Shown piece after piece: positions 1 through 11,500 of a stretch of 64,000 bases of DNA. Each line of letters starts with the position of its first letter. Position 1 is the first letter of the stretch. Made by a program: the position numbers and the translations under genes. The notes beneath the pieces are model-generated. The model had not been told where the DNA came from. It saw nothing but the letters and a program-made list of their open reading frames with translations, and ran no database searches. Source of the stretch: Mugil cephalus (Eukaryota > Chordata > Actinopteri > Mugiliformes > Mugilidae); contig NC_061783.1 in the NCBI RefSeq assembly GCF_022458985.1, positions 16,809,913 through 16,873,912 of the forward strand, in the 5' to 3' direction.

Positions 1-903
1 TTAGGCTAATTGTATCTCGTTTCGTTGTATCTCGTTTCTGACACAGACAGAAGGAAGAGATGTCTGGTTCGAATATAGTCGCATTCCCATCATCTCTATT
101 ACCTACTGCTGCTGGCTAGGTTAGTTAGTAGCTGACCACTGGTCTGCTGGTTGGTTGTCCAGTTGGAACCGGGCTTCTAAAGGAGTTTTGCCTTAGATCA
201 TGGCACAAGGGATTGTAACATCTCATCCTGTGTATTAATGAATATCCACAGGCAGCCCTGTGCTGCTGGAGACACTACAGACTGTGCAGCCCATACATTG
301 CTCCTTCCCCACTAAGAAAGTGCGAGCAGCTGGAAAATGCTTGTGCTCTACTTCTTTTACCTGTTTATTTTGTATGCATCAGAGCGTTAAATATCTTTGA
401 GTTCAATAAATGTTCATGGTTAAATTGAGACTCATTGTGTCATGGAGGGAGAAAAAGCAGTATCGGCTCCAAATATCGGAAGCGCGTATCGGCTGTATTG
501 GTATCGGCCCTAAAATTCCACATCAATCGATCTTTAGTACTAGGAACGATAATAACGCTGCACCATGCAAAACTTAAACAACCATCCAAAAGTTTTGTAA
601 ATGCCATATTTTGTAAAAATAAGAGAAATATATCCAAGTGCAGCGTTATTGAAGTGGCATGTTTATCTTCTCTTTGAGTATCATTTCCTGTCCATCACAG
701 CAAGGGAGGTGTCACTCATCGTTTTATACAGTCATTGTGGTTTGGCTTTGTTCTGCATTCACCGTGGACAGTGTTTATACGTAACCTAGGGTTTCTCACA
801 TCTTTGTGAATTACTGGAATAAAAAAATACTACGCCTAGAAACTTAGGCGTCACACTAATAGCTTTACAATGTGACAGATGTGGCCGTGAGCAGATAGTA
901 TAC
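1..903. other. Presumed neu1 intron 4 / unresolved left edge
   Basis: No coding exon is recognisable on either strand. It contains the TATCGGC repeat at 441-545 and a plus-strand AATAAA at 405-410 in an AT-rich context. The missing neu1 exons 5-6 are not here. Either the intron extends past the window, or the AATAAA marks the 3' end of a plus-strand transcript from the left; the sequence cannot decide. Confidence 0.5.
441..545. repeat. Dispersed TATCGGC-rich repeat, copy 1
   Basis: Carries 'agaaaaagcagtatcggctc', 'aatatcgg' and 'tggtatcggccctaaaa' in the same order as the reverse complement of 32715-32823, so both are copies of one dispersed repeat. The family was not identified; a terminal part of a DNA transposon is likely. 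It lies in the presumed neu1 intron 4 near the left edge. Confidence 0.55.
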
Positions 904-3900
904 CTGGCACTCGTCGGGGTTGAAGTCCTGTGCTTTCTTCTGCTGGTTGTACGGGATGCTCTTCAGGGCTGCACCGTTGTACCACGTTTTCCCATGGTTG
1001 TCACTCAGGATGCAGAAAACACCGTCGCCCTCTATAGTCCCATGTCCACAAACCACCAACCGCCCCTTTGCTGGTGGGTAACGCTTCTGTAGTTCAAAAG
1101 ACGGGTTGCACACGTGTCAGTGTGTTAAAATTAAAACGTGCAGCTCAGAAGGGAGAACAAATGTGTCCCTGTGTCTTATGTCCTGACAAGGATGACTGTC
1201 ATCATGTTTAATGAAAACCAAAAATAACAGTATAATCACAGAACAACATTTTTCATCCAAATGGGCCCCAATTCCTAATTCATCTGCTGAAGGTTGAGCA
1301 TCAAAAAACAGCAGCTCATGATAGCCGATAATGGCCCATGTAGAGGAATAAGCAGCTGATTTAGACAATTAAAGCTCCCATTTGATTACATATAATGATA
1401 CAGAGGCAGCAAACCTTACTGTCTGTTTTAAATGCATTCGGCGTGTTTGTTCCACAAGTCCAAAAATAAAGCTATTTTTCCAAATATTTTGAAACATGGA
1501 AACTGCTTCGGGTGGTGCTTTTTTTTTTTTTTTTTACAATCATCATTTAAACCACTACTAATGTCTGTTTGTCATGTTAACACACGCTTCGAATGCAAAT
1601 GTCGCTTTAGCGCTTTATCTGGAGGTTTAACACTCTTGGCTCTAAAGTTAGATAACAGAAGATATAATCACCCCATGTTATGAACCGCAGCAGGGAAATG
1701 TGCAGAGTTCAGTTAAGCATCTTGAGATAAACTGGATCGCTACTGATCGCTACTGAACACTCAACTGAACTTAAAAGTTGAATAAAAACAAGCAGACCCT
1801 GTCCTTTCTGTATTTATTAATTATTAATGAACTCTGCTGGCTCTGAAGAGAGTGAGTTTCCACTTGGAAATGATAAGAGGTGATGATATTCCAAATAAGG
1901 CACACTGACCACCATCTACTCATAGCGCGCTCAAAATAGAAGGATGGAATCTTCACACCTGACAAATTACGACAATCTAACATCGCCGTCAACGGTACAA
2001 TAAAACCAAGGATGTTAGATCCCTAGAGTGCACACTTACATTTTCTACTTTAATTTGTATTTTAACCGCTGGTCCTCTTTCTGGAGATTAAACTACATCT
2101 GTTTGCACTTTTTATTTCACCCAAATGTGATGATGTGGTGTGAATTCTGAAGGGGAGATTCCTTTGAAGGAAAACACTTTATTCTACCTTTATGTTATTT
2201 TACCTTGAGTACTACTGAAAAGAAATACTAAAAAGCATCATGACTGTGGTCGATGAGTTGTTTTGACTGCACTGCATTATAAACGGTTACACCGACCACA
2301 TTCAGAGCTTGAAACTAGAAGTAAACTCGTTCTCACTTCTACATTTGGACACAACACAAGTTTAAATGTTTTTTAAAAAAGGAACTAGTTAAAAAAATAT
2401 GTATAAGGCTCCAAAAATGTATGAAAATACGATTTTAACATCTCTATTTGGAGAAAATTATGACTCAGTATGTTTACATGCACGTGAAAAAAATGAATTA
2501 TTGCCTTAATCCGACCTTCACTGGACAACTTGAGTGCATGTAAACACGTTACCCCGACTAAAATTGGAACAAAAACATCGAAGAAAGCTGGGAGCAGAAG
2601 AAGAAGGTAAACAGAGCCGGTGGAAGAACCACCCGAGGGACAGCGCCATCTTATCTGCACCAGAAGTAGCGCGCACATTACATACGAGATTAAAAAACTG
2701 CACTATTATCCATCTTGTTGTTGTCTGAAATTCCCAATTCTCTCACCTGGATGCCGAAGCCCGGCCCACCCACGAAGGCCTTGACTCCGAGCTGGACCGA
2801 GAGGTTTCTGGGCGGGCTCCAGCTGAGGCCGTCGTCCCTGCTCTCCACCATCATGGTGCTGGACGGGCTGCAGTGGTAGAGGTGGAAGCAGATGCTGTAG
2901 ATCAGAATCACCGAGCCCACCTCCTCGTCCACCACCACGGAGCCCAGGTTCAGGCCGTCCGGCTTCAGTCCATCGTCCACAACAAAGGAGGTCGGGGACC
3001 AGGTGGACCCTGAAGGGACGGTAGATCAGGACAACGTTTTGTCAGTTTTCTCAGAGTTTCTGCTTTTGCGTCCACACGTTTTAACAGTGACTGAAGCTTT
3101 TTGTTTTGGTTGAATCGTCAGACACTTCCCTTCATGTTTTGTAAAATCATTTGAGTGCTCCAAACTGTTATTATTATTTGAGCTCGCCCCCCCCCACACA
3201 CACTCTAATATAACAAAAACAGTATTTTAAACACTGACTTAAAATTTTTATTAAGATGGCATCATCTTTTACGCAAATAATGAATTTGGCTCGTGACTTT
3301 CAGAAACAATAAAAGGAATCTAATGAGATTTTCCCCCATTTATCAGCATTTATAAGCGTGAAGCGTAAACTCGTGCACGTGTACAAGCTGCGTGTTTGTG
3401 GCTGTGCTCCTGCCTTTGTCCGTGGACCGCCGCATTGCAATAAACTTTGCCCCAACATCGCCCGAAGACAGCTTCCTCCCTTCGGCGAATGCCAGCAAGC
3501 TTCCTTTGGGGGTGAAGGTGATCAGGGGGATCCTGTAGGTGTTCACCTCCGCCTGGGCTCCGCTCACCCACAGCAGCTGCTCCTCGTACACCAGAGGTTT
3601 AATCTGAAAGACGAAAAACGGAGAATGAAAACGGAGGTGGAACAGGCTGACTACGGGGAACGCTGTGCCTGGATAATCCAGTTCGGGCAGGGAGTATAGT
3701 CTACTGTATCTCACGAGGCATCAGGTGTCAAATTACACACTTCTCAGTTGATGGCATAGCTTTCCGCTCAGGTAATAGGTTATTAGATATTAACCACGAG
3801 GCCACAATAAGCTAAAACTGAACAAAAAAAACAGGCAAAGGCCGGGCATAGATAAGAGAAAAACAAAAAAGAAAGTTTATAAGCGTGGAAATCATGTCAG

Positions 3901-4439
3901 ATCCCTTCTTTAGGAGGTTGAGGTTCACTAGTTCTGTGCACCCTGCAGGGTTTTTTCTCTCTCCCATGTTAAAGCACAGGTGTCAAACATACGGGGAGTG
4001 GGCCAAAAGCAGCCCACCAGAGGGTCTAATTTGGCCCGCAGCATGATTTTTGCTTTTAAGTGTGAAAATTACATAAAACTAAGAGAAGCGGATAGAACAT
4101 AACACTGAGACCCAGGAGTAAACAGCAGACGGCAGTGTGTCCAAATTGCACTTCTTAAGTTAATTTCAAACATGTTTGGAGCCGGGAGTTGTTTCTTTTA
4201 AGTTATTACGCTGTTATGCTGCTCGTCTGACTCGCTTGAGATCAAAGTGGGCTGCACGTGGCCCCCCGGACTAAAAAATGCGTTTGACGCCCCTGTGTTA
4301 AAGCGTTAAAGCGTTAAATTTAGCGGCTAATCGCTAAATGAATTCCTTGTACCTGCGCGGAGACAGTGACACAAGCACTGAGAGACAAGGCGGCCAAGAC
4401 CAGGAAGGACGAGGCATCGAGCCGGCATCCCGTTTCCAT
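904..4439 (-). CDS. neu1: neu1, lysosomal sialidase-1 (5' four exons; 3' end off the left edge)
   Basis: Sialidase-1 removes terminal sialic acids from glycoproteins and glycolipids in the lysosome, normally in complex with cathepsin A. Coding exons on the minus strand: 4353-4439, 3414-3603, 2747-3009, 904-1086, together 241 residues in one frame. Residues 1-29 form a signal peptide with a Leu/Val/Ala core. YRIP, the FRIP-type motif carrying a catalytic Arg, is at residues 52-55. Three Asp boxes (SxDxGxxW type) lie at 89-96, 149-156 and 208-215, and NLS at 161-163 is a potential N-glycosylation site. The piece ends at FNPDECQ followed by donor GTATAC; the family continues about 170 residues further, carrying the remaining catalytic residues. 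Those exons are not recognisable in 1-903, so they probably lie beyond the window. The exon 2/3 junction needs a GC donor. Start ATG is chosen because it opens the signal peptide. Confidence 0.95.
1087..2746 (-). other. neu1 intron 3
   Basis: Intron between exons 3 and 4 with GT donor and AG acceptor. Holds a T(18) run near 1519-1536 and the inverted repeat at 2472-2545. No other gene seen. Confidence 0.7.
2472..2545. repeat. Inverted repeat (11-bp perfect arms) in neu1 intron 3
   Basis: GTTTACATGCA at 2472-2482 is the exact inverse of TGCATGTAAAC at 2535-2545. The surrounding sequence (about 2460-2700, 'taatccgac', 'ccgactaaaattgg') has the look of a fish non-autonomous DNA repeat. It sits about 200 bp from the donor of neu1 exon 3. 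The family was not assigned. Confidence 0.45.
3976..4296. mobile_element. hAT-type non-autonomous element (MITE) in neu1 intron 1
   Basis: A 321-bp element with terminal inverted repeats: left end ACAGGTGTCAAAC, right end in reverse complement ACAGGGGCGTCAAACG. It is flanked by a perfect 8-bp direct repeat GTTAAAGC at 3968-3975 and 4297-4304, the target duplication size of hAT transposons. The inside has no transposase ORF and shows the 'gtgtcaaac ... tttggccc' look of common vertebrate hAT-derived repeats. The right flank carries further tandem GTTAAAG copies, so the duplication could partly reflect a pre-existing repeat. Confidence 0.75.
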
Positions 4440-4602
4440 GATTAAACTTCCTCCTCAAACTTTCTTCTTGACTCCGACACACTGCTAGCGTGCACACGAG
4501 GAGACGGCTGTCGAAACAGATCCACAAAAACAGAAACAGTCACAGTAACACAGACGGAAACGTCCTCCTCAATTCATTACACGGCGAGTCCTAGAGACAT
4601 GA

Positions 4603-4633
4603 GTCATATGATCAAGGTGGGCGGTCACATGAC
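4603..4633. promoter_or_regulatory. CLEAR-like E-box pair upstream of neu1
   Basis: GTCACATGAC (4624-4633) and GTCATATGAT (4603-4612) lie 164-195 bp upstream of the neu1 start codon. Both resemble the palindromic CLEAR element GTCACGTGAC bound by TFEB/TFE3, with one and three mismatches. Lysosomal enzyme genes, including mammalian NEU1, are established members of the CLEAR network. Function here is inferred from motif and position only. Confidence 0.5.
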
Positions 4634-5265
4634 CCGCGTCACTCCACCAAAATAAAAGGGAAAGTATAGAAAATAATATAAATACTGTTTTTTTTTAAAG
4701 CGAGTATAGCTACGTTTTTTTTTTTTTTTACATTTTAATTATATAATACATTTATTTTCTCACTTAATTTACTTGTCTTTTACATTTATCAATTCCACGA
4801 AGAAAACAACTATTGTGCAATATATGGCCACAGCATAATATCATTTATACACGCATACCCTTCGCACTGTTGCGTGACATTCATTTTACTTTATTGCCTT
4901 TATTAATATTTCTGTGGCGTTTTAAAGCTGAGAACACGCAAAATGCTGACTGACTGCTTTTACTACTTTTATCCACACCGCGGCACTCTTTTACAGAGCA
5001 AAGTACTGTAACGTAGATTATACAGACTTTTGTTGCAGAGTGAGATAAATATATTGATTTTATCGTTAAAGGAATTTCAGTAGCTGAAGCCGCAAAACCA
5101 CAGCATTGTTTTTGCATACTTTCATAACAAAAACGTGTATTGGCAAGTATTTTAAAGCCTTATCCCGCTCAGTATGTTTGGATATAGACTTATGTAGTGA
5201 CACTTTTAACCCCACAGAGTAACACACACACACACACACACACTGATATTTTACAGTGAAACAGG

Positions 5266-5316
<51 letters not shown>

Positions 5317-5870
5317 TGGGTGTGTGTGTGTGGTATTGCATTTTAAGGAAATTGGAAATTAGTGTTAAATTTAAGGTTAAAATATTCACTGATGGACATT
5401 TGGCTGCTGTGACGATGCAGTTTCCTTCTCTATTTATGTATGGATCATGCATGGTCTGGACATTTAATATTTGTGTACTCCATGAAACCAACATGCATGT
5501 AAAATGGGATCCAATGCATTACCAAAACTAATACTATTTAATAAATGAATGTGGAACCGCTCCAGTGAAGCCACATCTTGATGGTAATTATAACAAACTG
5601 GCCCCTAAACTGACTCCATTTGATAAAAGATTCACGAGACAGACTTTATTCAATGTCACAGAGACATCAAAATACAGTATGGATAACAATTATCGAATAG
5701 ATGCTGTATTTAAAAGAAAGTGGGTGTGCTTTCTAGTGCCGACTGTGTCGCGACGCAAAACTAAAACCACATTCCTGTAGTCATGAGGCTGGGCTGATCT
5801 GAGTCACACGCTAAGAGAGAGAGAGACGGAGAGAGGGAAACTAAGAAAGAGAGTGCGCTGCAGTTTGTGT
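4634..5870. other. neu1 / tmem268 divergent spacer
   Basis: About 1.2 kb between the neu1 upstream region and the presumed tmem268 first exon. It contains T-rich runs, the CA/GT microsatellites and AT-rich unique sequence. A GAGA-rich stretch at 5814-5853 just precedes the tmem268 leader. No coding region supported. Confidence 0.55.
5222..5332. repeat. Compound CA / GT microsatellites
   Basis: An (AC)n tract at 5222-5243 is followed 27 bp later by a (TG)n tract at 5271-5312 that continues with GGG interruptions to about 5332. Because one tract is CA and the other GT on the same strand, they can pair as an inverted repeat. Located in the neu1-tmem268 spacer. Confidence 0.95.
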
Positions 5871-5999
5871 TCGCTGCGAGACATTACTGATGTGAGGGGA
5901 CCTGCTGTGTGCTGTACGTGCTGCTGTTACAATACGAATGACGGGGGAATTAAATCCTGACAGCTTTGTTGGTGTGATGGACTTTCATCTGAAGAGCAG
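5870..5999 (+). other. tmem268: Presumed tmem268 5' non-coding exon
   Basis: Sequence ending AAGAGCAG followed by GTAGGAGT gives a good splice donor at 5999/6000, upstream of the first coding exon at 8488. Reading exon 2's frame back into it meets TGA at 5958-5960 with no ATG in between, so translation must start in exon 2. It contains a short upstream ORF starting ATG 5977, which would stop just inside exon 2. The 5' limit is unknown; only the donor is directly supported. Confidence 0.45.
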
Positions 6000-7369
6000 G
6001 TAGGAGTTAAAATACTTTTTTAGGTTATCCAGACCAGAAGCTGAAGCAAAGGCAGCTGGGTTTTCTAGGGTTTCTTGAACATGTTTTGCCTCTCGTCATC
6101 AAAGTAACTTCTTCATCTCAGTAATTTAGTCCTATCAAACATATTTAAGAAAACCTAAAATTGTGAACCATCACATACTGTCTTTTAGGTCGTTGGTTTT
6201 GAGGTTTCTGTGTAAAATGTCGTACGCTAAGTACGCTAAGACTTCTGAGTGGTTGTGCATGCCTCTAAGAACATAACACTTATAAAGATATCGAGATAAG
6301 ATAATCATGTAGAGTAAAGTCCTCGGTGTCAAACACCGAAACGCTGAAGATGCTGCTCGTGTGAAGACAAGGCCTTCTGCTTCCTCATCCATGACCTAAA
6401 ACCTTGTTTTTATTCTTCTCTTCACCAGCTGTAGCGTAAGCAGGCAGCAGATACATGCTTCAATGTCAGTGTAATTTTATCAGCAAGCAAGGAAGTGAAA
6501 ATGAAAATAGATTTGAGATAGGGCCTGGGTGTAAAGAGAGAGAGAGCTCAGACAAACTGACATCACAGCTGCACGGCTGAATTTTCACACTTCAGTGTTA
6601 AAATGTGTCTCTGTAATAACTGACACCCAGGAAAAAAATGTGAGAGTAGAGAGAGGCTGGTTTTGTCCATAAGAAGCATTATCTTTCTTATCTTCTTTCA
6701 GGGAAATGAACTACTTCTTATGCTCTTTGAACGGACACCACCTCGCCACAATAAAACCTTTCAATTGCTATATTTTGTGGCAAAGGCAATGCAGCTACGA
6801 CTCCAGAGACTCATAAAAATGCTAATTCACAAACGCCTATTCCTCTAAACTTAATCTTTCTTTTAAAAGAGCCCATTTGTTCTGCCCCTGTGAGAAGATA
6901 CCATAACACCCCTAAAGCGAAGGCTCTCAGAGCCTCGAAAGCAGAAGTAATCTGGTTTCCTGCAGGTTTTCAGACTGAACATGTTTATTGGAGATAAAGT
7001 TGTGGTCTAGCTGAAGGGATTTTCTTTTAAACAAAAAAGACGTTAAACTCCCCTGGTACTTCTGTTCTGTTTTTTTCTGTTTGTTTTTGAAGCATGAGAC
7101 GTGTATTTGTACAGCAGATGTTTTATGTCTGATAAAGACCATAAAGATCTTTTCAGATTAATTATCAAAATATCAGATTAATTATGTATGAATATTATTA
7201 ATTATACAAAATAAGTTGTAACAACATTTTTCTTACAATTTAAAAGGATTTTGGGCTGTTCGGGTCATGTTTGGATTAAGCTCGGATTAAGTCGACACTG
7301 AACATTTGAGCCATTTATCCTCTATAACACATAATGTATCAACAGTTTTCATTATTTTTAGCTATGTCC

Positions 7370-8130
7370 CTATGCAATGATTTAACTAACTAATCTGTGT
7401 ATCCATTCAATGCTATCTGACCACTCAACTCATGACTTGTAGCTACTTATTTTATCAATTAATTTTAGCTAACTATTTCAAATGTCCATTCACAACTTAC
7501 TCTAGCTTCGGTGCTAGCTAACAGATTACTTTTAGATGTTCCCAACAGTATTGTTAGATAAATTACCTTTAGCTAACTAAATAGTTCATCTATTACCTTC
7601 TAACCACCCCAGTTGTTTCATTACTTCTAACCACTTTAACAGGAACTTTTAGCTAATTGCTCTTTTGTGAATTTTAGCTAATTAGCCTACAGTTACAACT
7701 TTTAGCTTTATCTAAAATGTTAATTTATGAATAAGGGCAGCTATTTCAAGCCTCTTGACTTTTAAGTACTTTAATGGGATATCCCCCACATTAGGTTAAG
7801 TAATTCAACTTACTTTTATCCAGATACTTTAACAGAGTAGGCTACGGACAAGCTAGCTAGCAACTTGTATAACTTTATCCAACCGTTTTAGCTTTTTATT
7901 TGTGGATGCTAGCTAACTACTCTTAAGCTAGCAGCTCTTTTATGACTTTTCGCTAACTACTTCAACTGTTTATTTATGAGTAAGGGCATTTCCAATGTTC
8001 ATTCCTGACTTTTGTCTATTTCAACTTTTACTCTAACTCCAGTGCTAGCTTTCAGCTAACTACTTCATCAGTTTATTAATTTAAGCAGCTTGTCCAGTGA
8101 AACAAGTATTCATCCATTGCTTCAACCTAT
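7370..8130. repeat. Degenerate AGCTAAC-rich repeat tract in tmem268 intron 1
   Basis: The phrase TTTTAGCTAACTA or close variants recurs many times, with longer diverged direct repeats: 'aatgtccattcacaacttactctag...gtgctagct' near 7481 against 'aatgttcattcctgactt...ccagtgctagct' near 7993, and 'tatgaataagggca' near 7726 against 'tatgagtaagggca' near 7975. This looks like an old, strongly diverged minisatellite. Confidence 0.6.
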
Positions 8131-8505
8131 TAAAACTCATCTGGTCTCTTGCTTTCCAGTTGTTGTTTTTGAGTTTTTAGCATCCAATTGAGCTCCACAT
8201 AGATATAAAACAATAAATAGATGCATGCCAGTACATTTACAGTATGGCATGCTCTGTTCTTTAATTATCAGACGTGTCAGTTTCCTGTGTCATTAGATTG
8301 TCTTGTAGAACTTGGGTCAGAGTGTCTTCATCAGTGTTTTTTTGTGACTATATTCTTGCAAAAATATACTTGACTCAGCTGTCACATGAACCAGAGGAAC
8401 CTTTCAAAATGTCAGTTTCACCATAAACTCTTTACCAGAAATGGGATCAAGAGTAGTGAAGTTGTGATGCTGTGATTTCTCCTTCAGGATGTGGTGACAT
8501 CTGAG

Positions 8506-11500
8506 ATGATGGAGAACCAGAACGGAGTCTGTCACATTATGGAGGAGGGTGAGGTGGACGATCAGATCGGACAACCCGAAGCTCTGCCGCAGGCCCCCAA
8601 CAACAGACCCAGCTGGTCAAATGGTAACCGACTTGTGGGGTTTGTTTAGCATTAGCTTAATACAGAATGATTATTCATCAGTTATGTTTGTCTGAGAAAA
8701 GGGGAAGCAGGATAAAAGTAAGGGAAAGAAAAGAAATGGCCTTATGTGGCTAGTTTTGTGTCCTAAACTGAGAAAACCTCATCTTTGATTGTGTAAAAAC
8801 TGGTATATTAAAACAGTGTTTTAGCAGCTTAGGAAGACACACAAATAATGTTTAATTTGGAGAACTTGCTCATTCTTCTATATTCACAGATATCTTTTGC
8901 TTTTGCTAATCTTGCTGATAAAAAAATGAGTTTTTCCTTCAAACTTACTAAAATGTTAATGCAACTGTGTTTAAAATCAAACTAAAACCTGCTTGTGTTA
9001 ATTGATTTGAAGCATCTCACACTATAACAGTGCTCCCTTTTTTTAGATTCACTCGTGACCAAACTTTGTACCAAACCAGTTCTTCGGCAGTGAGGCATGT
9101 GCTTACATGCTTTAGATTTCAGAAACAGAAAGAAAAGTAATTTAACCCTTTAGTTAGATTTAAGTTGCTTCCTCCTAGTGTTAGATGTTTTCTGTATTAT
9201 CTGCAAGGTTTCCAACACATTTACAGAACATCTATTGTAGATTATTTTGCATACATTGCTCTTCATGACGATCGTGTTGATTGTTATTTTTAATTTTGTG
9301 CCCTTGCCTTGTTGTCACACTCATCCTCTCAGGGCCTTTTTCTCTCTTTCCTTTAGGTCAGTGTGTCCTGTCGGTGCAGAGCTGTTCAGCTTTAAACCCC
9401 AGCTTTGATCTGTCGCTATGCCGTGCCAGACTGGAGAGTGATGGCTTTGAGGTTTGGGCACACACACACACCCACCGAACAAATATGTCAGTGTCGCTGG
9501 ATTTTATTTGTGTATTGACATTTACATAAACACCAGGCTGGTAATTTGTTTGTTTCATGTCAGATTCCTATCAGTGACATGGAGGCGCCGCTGAAAACGG
9601 CTCTGGATGTCCCTTCGGTCAAGAGATACATGGTTTTCAACTCAGCTCTCTTTCATTTTATAATGGCACCGGTACGATCAAAATCAGAAATCACTTGCTG
9701 CTTATTTATCTGCAGCTTTTTCTTCTTCTCTCATAGTCTCATTCTCAGTCACAATCAATGCAGAGGAGACAGAGATATCCTGGATATTATTCTAGATTAA
9801 ATCAGTCACCAAGAACTATTTCAGTACAACTGAGTAGCAGCTTTTATCAGACTCCTAAATCTAAATTTAATCTAAAGGTAATCCTAATAGCGTCATTGTT
9901 GTAGATGACGTTGTGTTTTCTTGTGATCAGTAAACTGACTTCATGGGTAAAAACGTTTTAGTTTTACACTCTTTGTTTAGCTTATTTGTCTGTGTCCTTA
10001 TCTTAGTCTGATACCAAAAGTGTTCAGAGTTAGTGCTCAGTTATCTGATCTATAGGGGAAGCACTTTATATGATTGGCAGCAGGTTTCTGTGTTAACTTC
10101 CTGAGACCCGGCGTCCTCATATCCTCATAAATAAAGCTTATTCTGCTTTATTTAGACCTGTTGCCCTCATAAGGAGACACTTTTATTCACAATGTACTGG
10201 TAGAGAAGGGTCAATGCATTTGTTTATTTAGGCTCAGTAACCTTTCTAGTTTGATATGACATACAAATTTAACAAATTCAATAGTTTCTAATGCTGCTTT
10301 TTCATTTAAATAAGCAGTTTTATATTGTGATCCACATTGGTGACTTGAATTGTAAAAATAGTGCAATATCGATGCTTATTTTTTATATTTTTTAGGTCCT
10401 TTTAATCCCAAATACCTAAACATCTTATTGACCTGCTGTCGAAAACTACAAAACTAGTTCCTCGCTATGTGCTTCTCATTTATTTTACTACTTTAGTATA
10501 ATAATTCAATGTTTTAAGGCATTATTTAACATAAAATTTGGGCGAATGTTAAAGATGTGATGCGTTCTGCTCCCACCAGATGCTGTATGTGGTGTTGTGG
10601 TGTGCCGCGTTCTCCACCCTCCACCTCTATATCACGGTTACTGACTACTGGGTCCTCTGCCTCTGTGTCAGCCTGGTCTCCATCTTCCTCACCACTGCCG
10701 TCATCTTCGTCCTCCACCAAAGCAACAAGGAGGTGACATTCAGGCTCTCAGTCAAATGATCTAACAGCTGAACTGAACTTCTATTTGATGGACTGGTTCG
10801 TCAAACTTCTTTCTGTGTTCAGATCAATATGAACCTGGACGTTAGGTTAATCCAGGTGAATGAGAGGATGGTGAGACACAAGTTGCTGGTGGGCATCGCT
10901 GACTGGGTGCAGAACTGTACCGGAAACATGAAGGTTAGTCTCAGTCTGAACGTATGAGAATATGAAGATAAGGATGTGTTGAAAGTACAATTAATATGTA
11001 TACCATACATTAAATCATCTGTACTTTGTAGATAATTACCTCAAATTAAAACATTAGTTCAGAGCTATAATGTAACATTTTACATCCCTAAAATTATTAC
11101 CTATAAGTTATAATTAATATTTGATTAATATGGCAGTTATGTTGAGATCCATTTTTCAGGGAACAAATTCATTTTATCAATATTTTATAGTTCCAGCTTT
11201 TCAGATATGACAATTTATATACTTTTTTCTCAAAAAACTTGCCATTTACAATTATAAATTAACGCTTCGTTCTAGATGTGGGTGCATATTTCAAAATAAA
11301 ATACTTTAACCCGACACAGCAGGAAAATGCAGTTTAAACAGTGAGGCATGAAAACTTGGTGATAAAAGAAATAGGATAAGAGACCACTGATCATTTCTCC
11401 GAATGGAATAATGAAGCTCATATTTCTCATCATATTTAAGTAAGAAGTGACCAATCAAAATGCTCTTGAGGTGTGCATGGTCATTGACTGGTTAATTTAC

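Noticed and set aside
5066-5494. 142-codon minus-strand frame with Thr-His repeats
   Set aside because: Created by the GT/CA microsatellites; no similarity outside the repeat.
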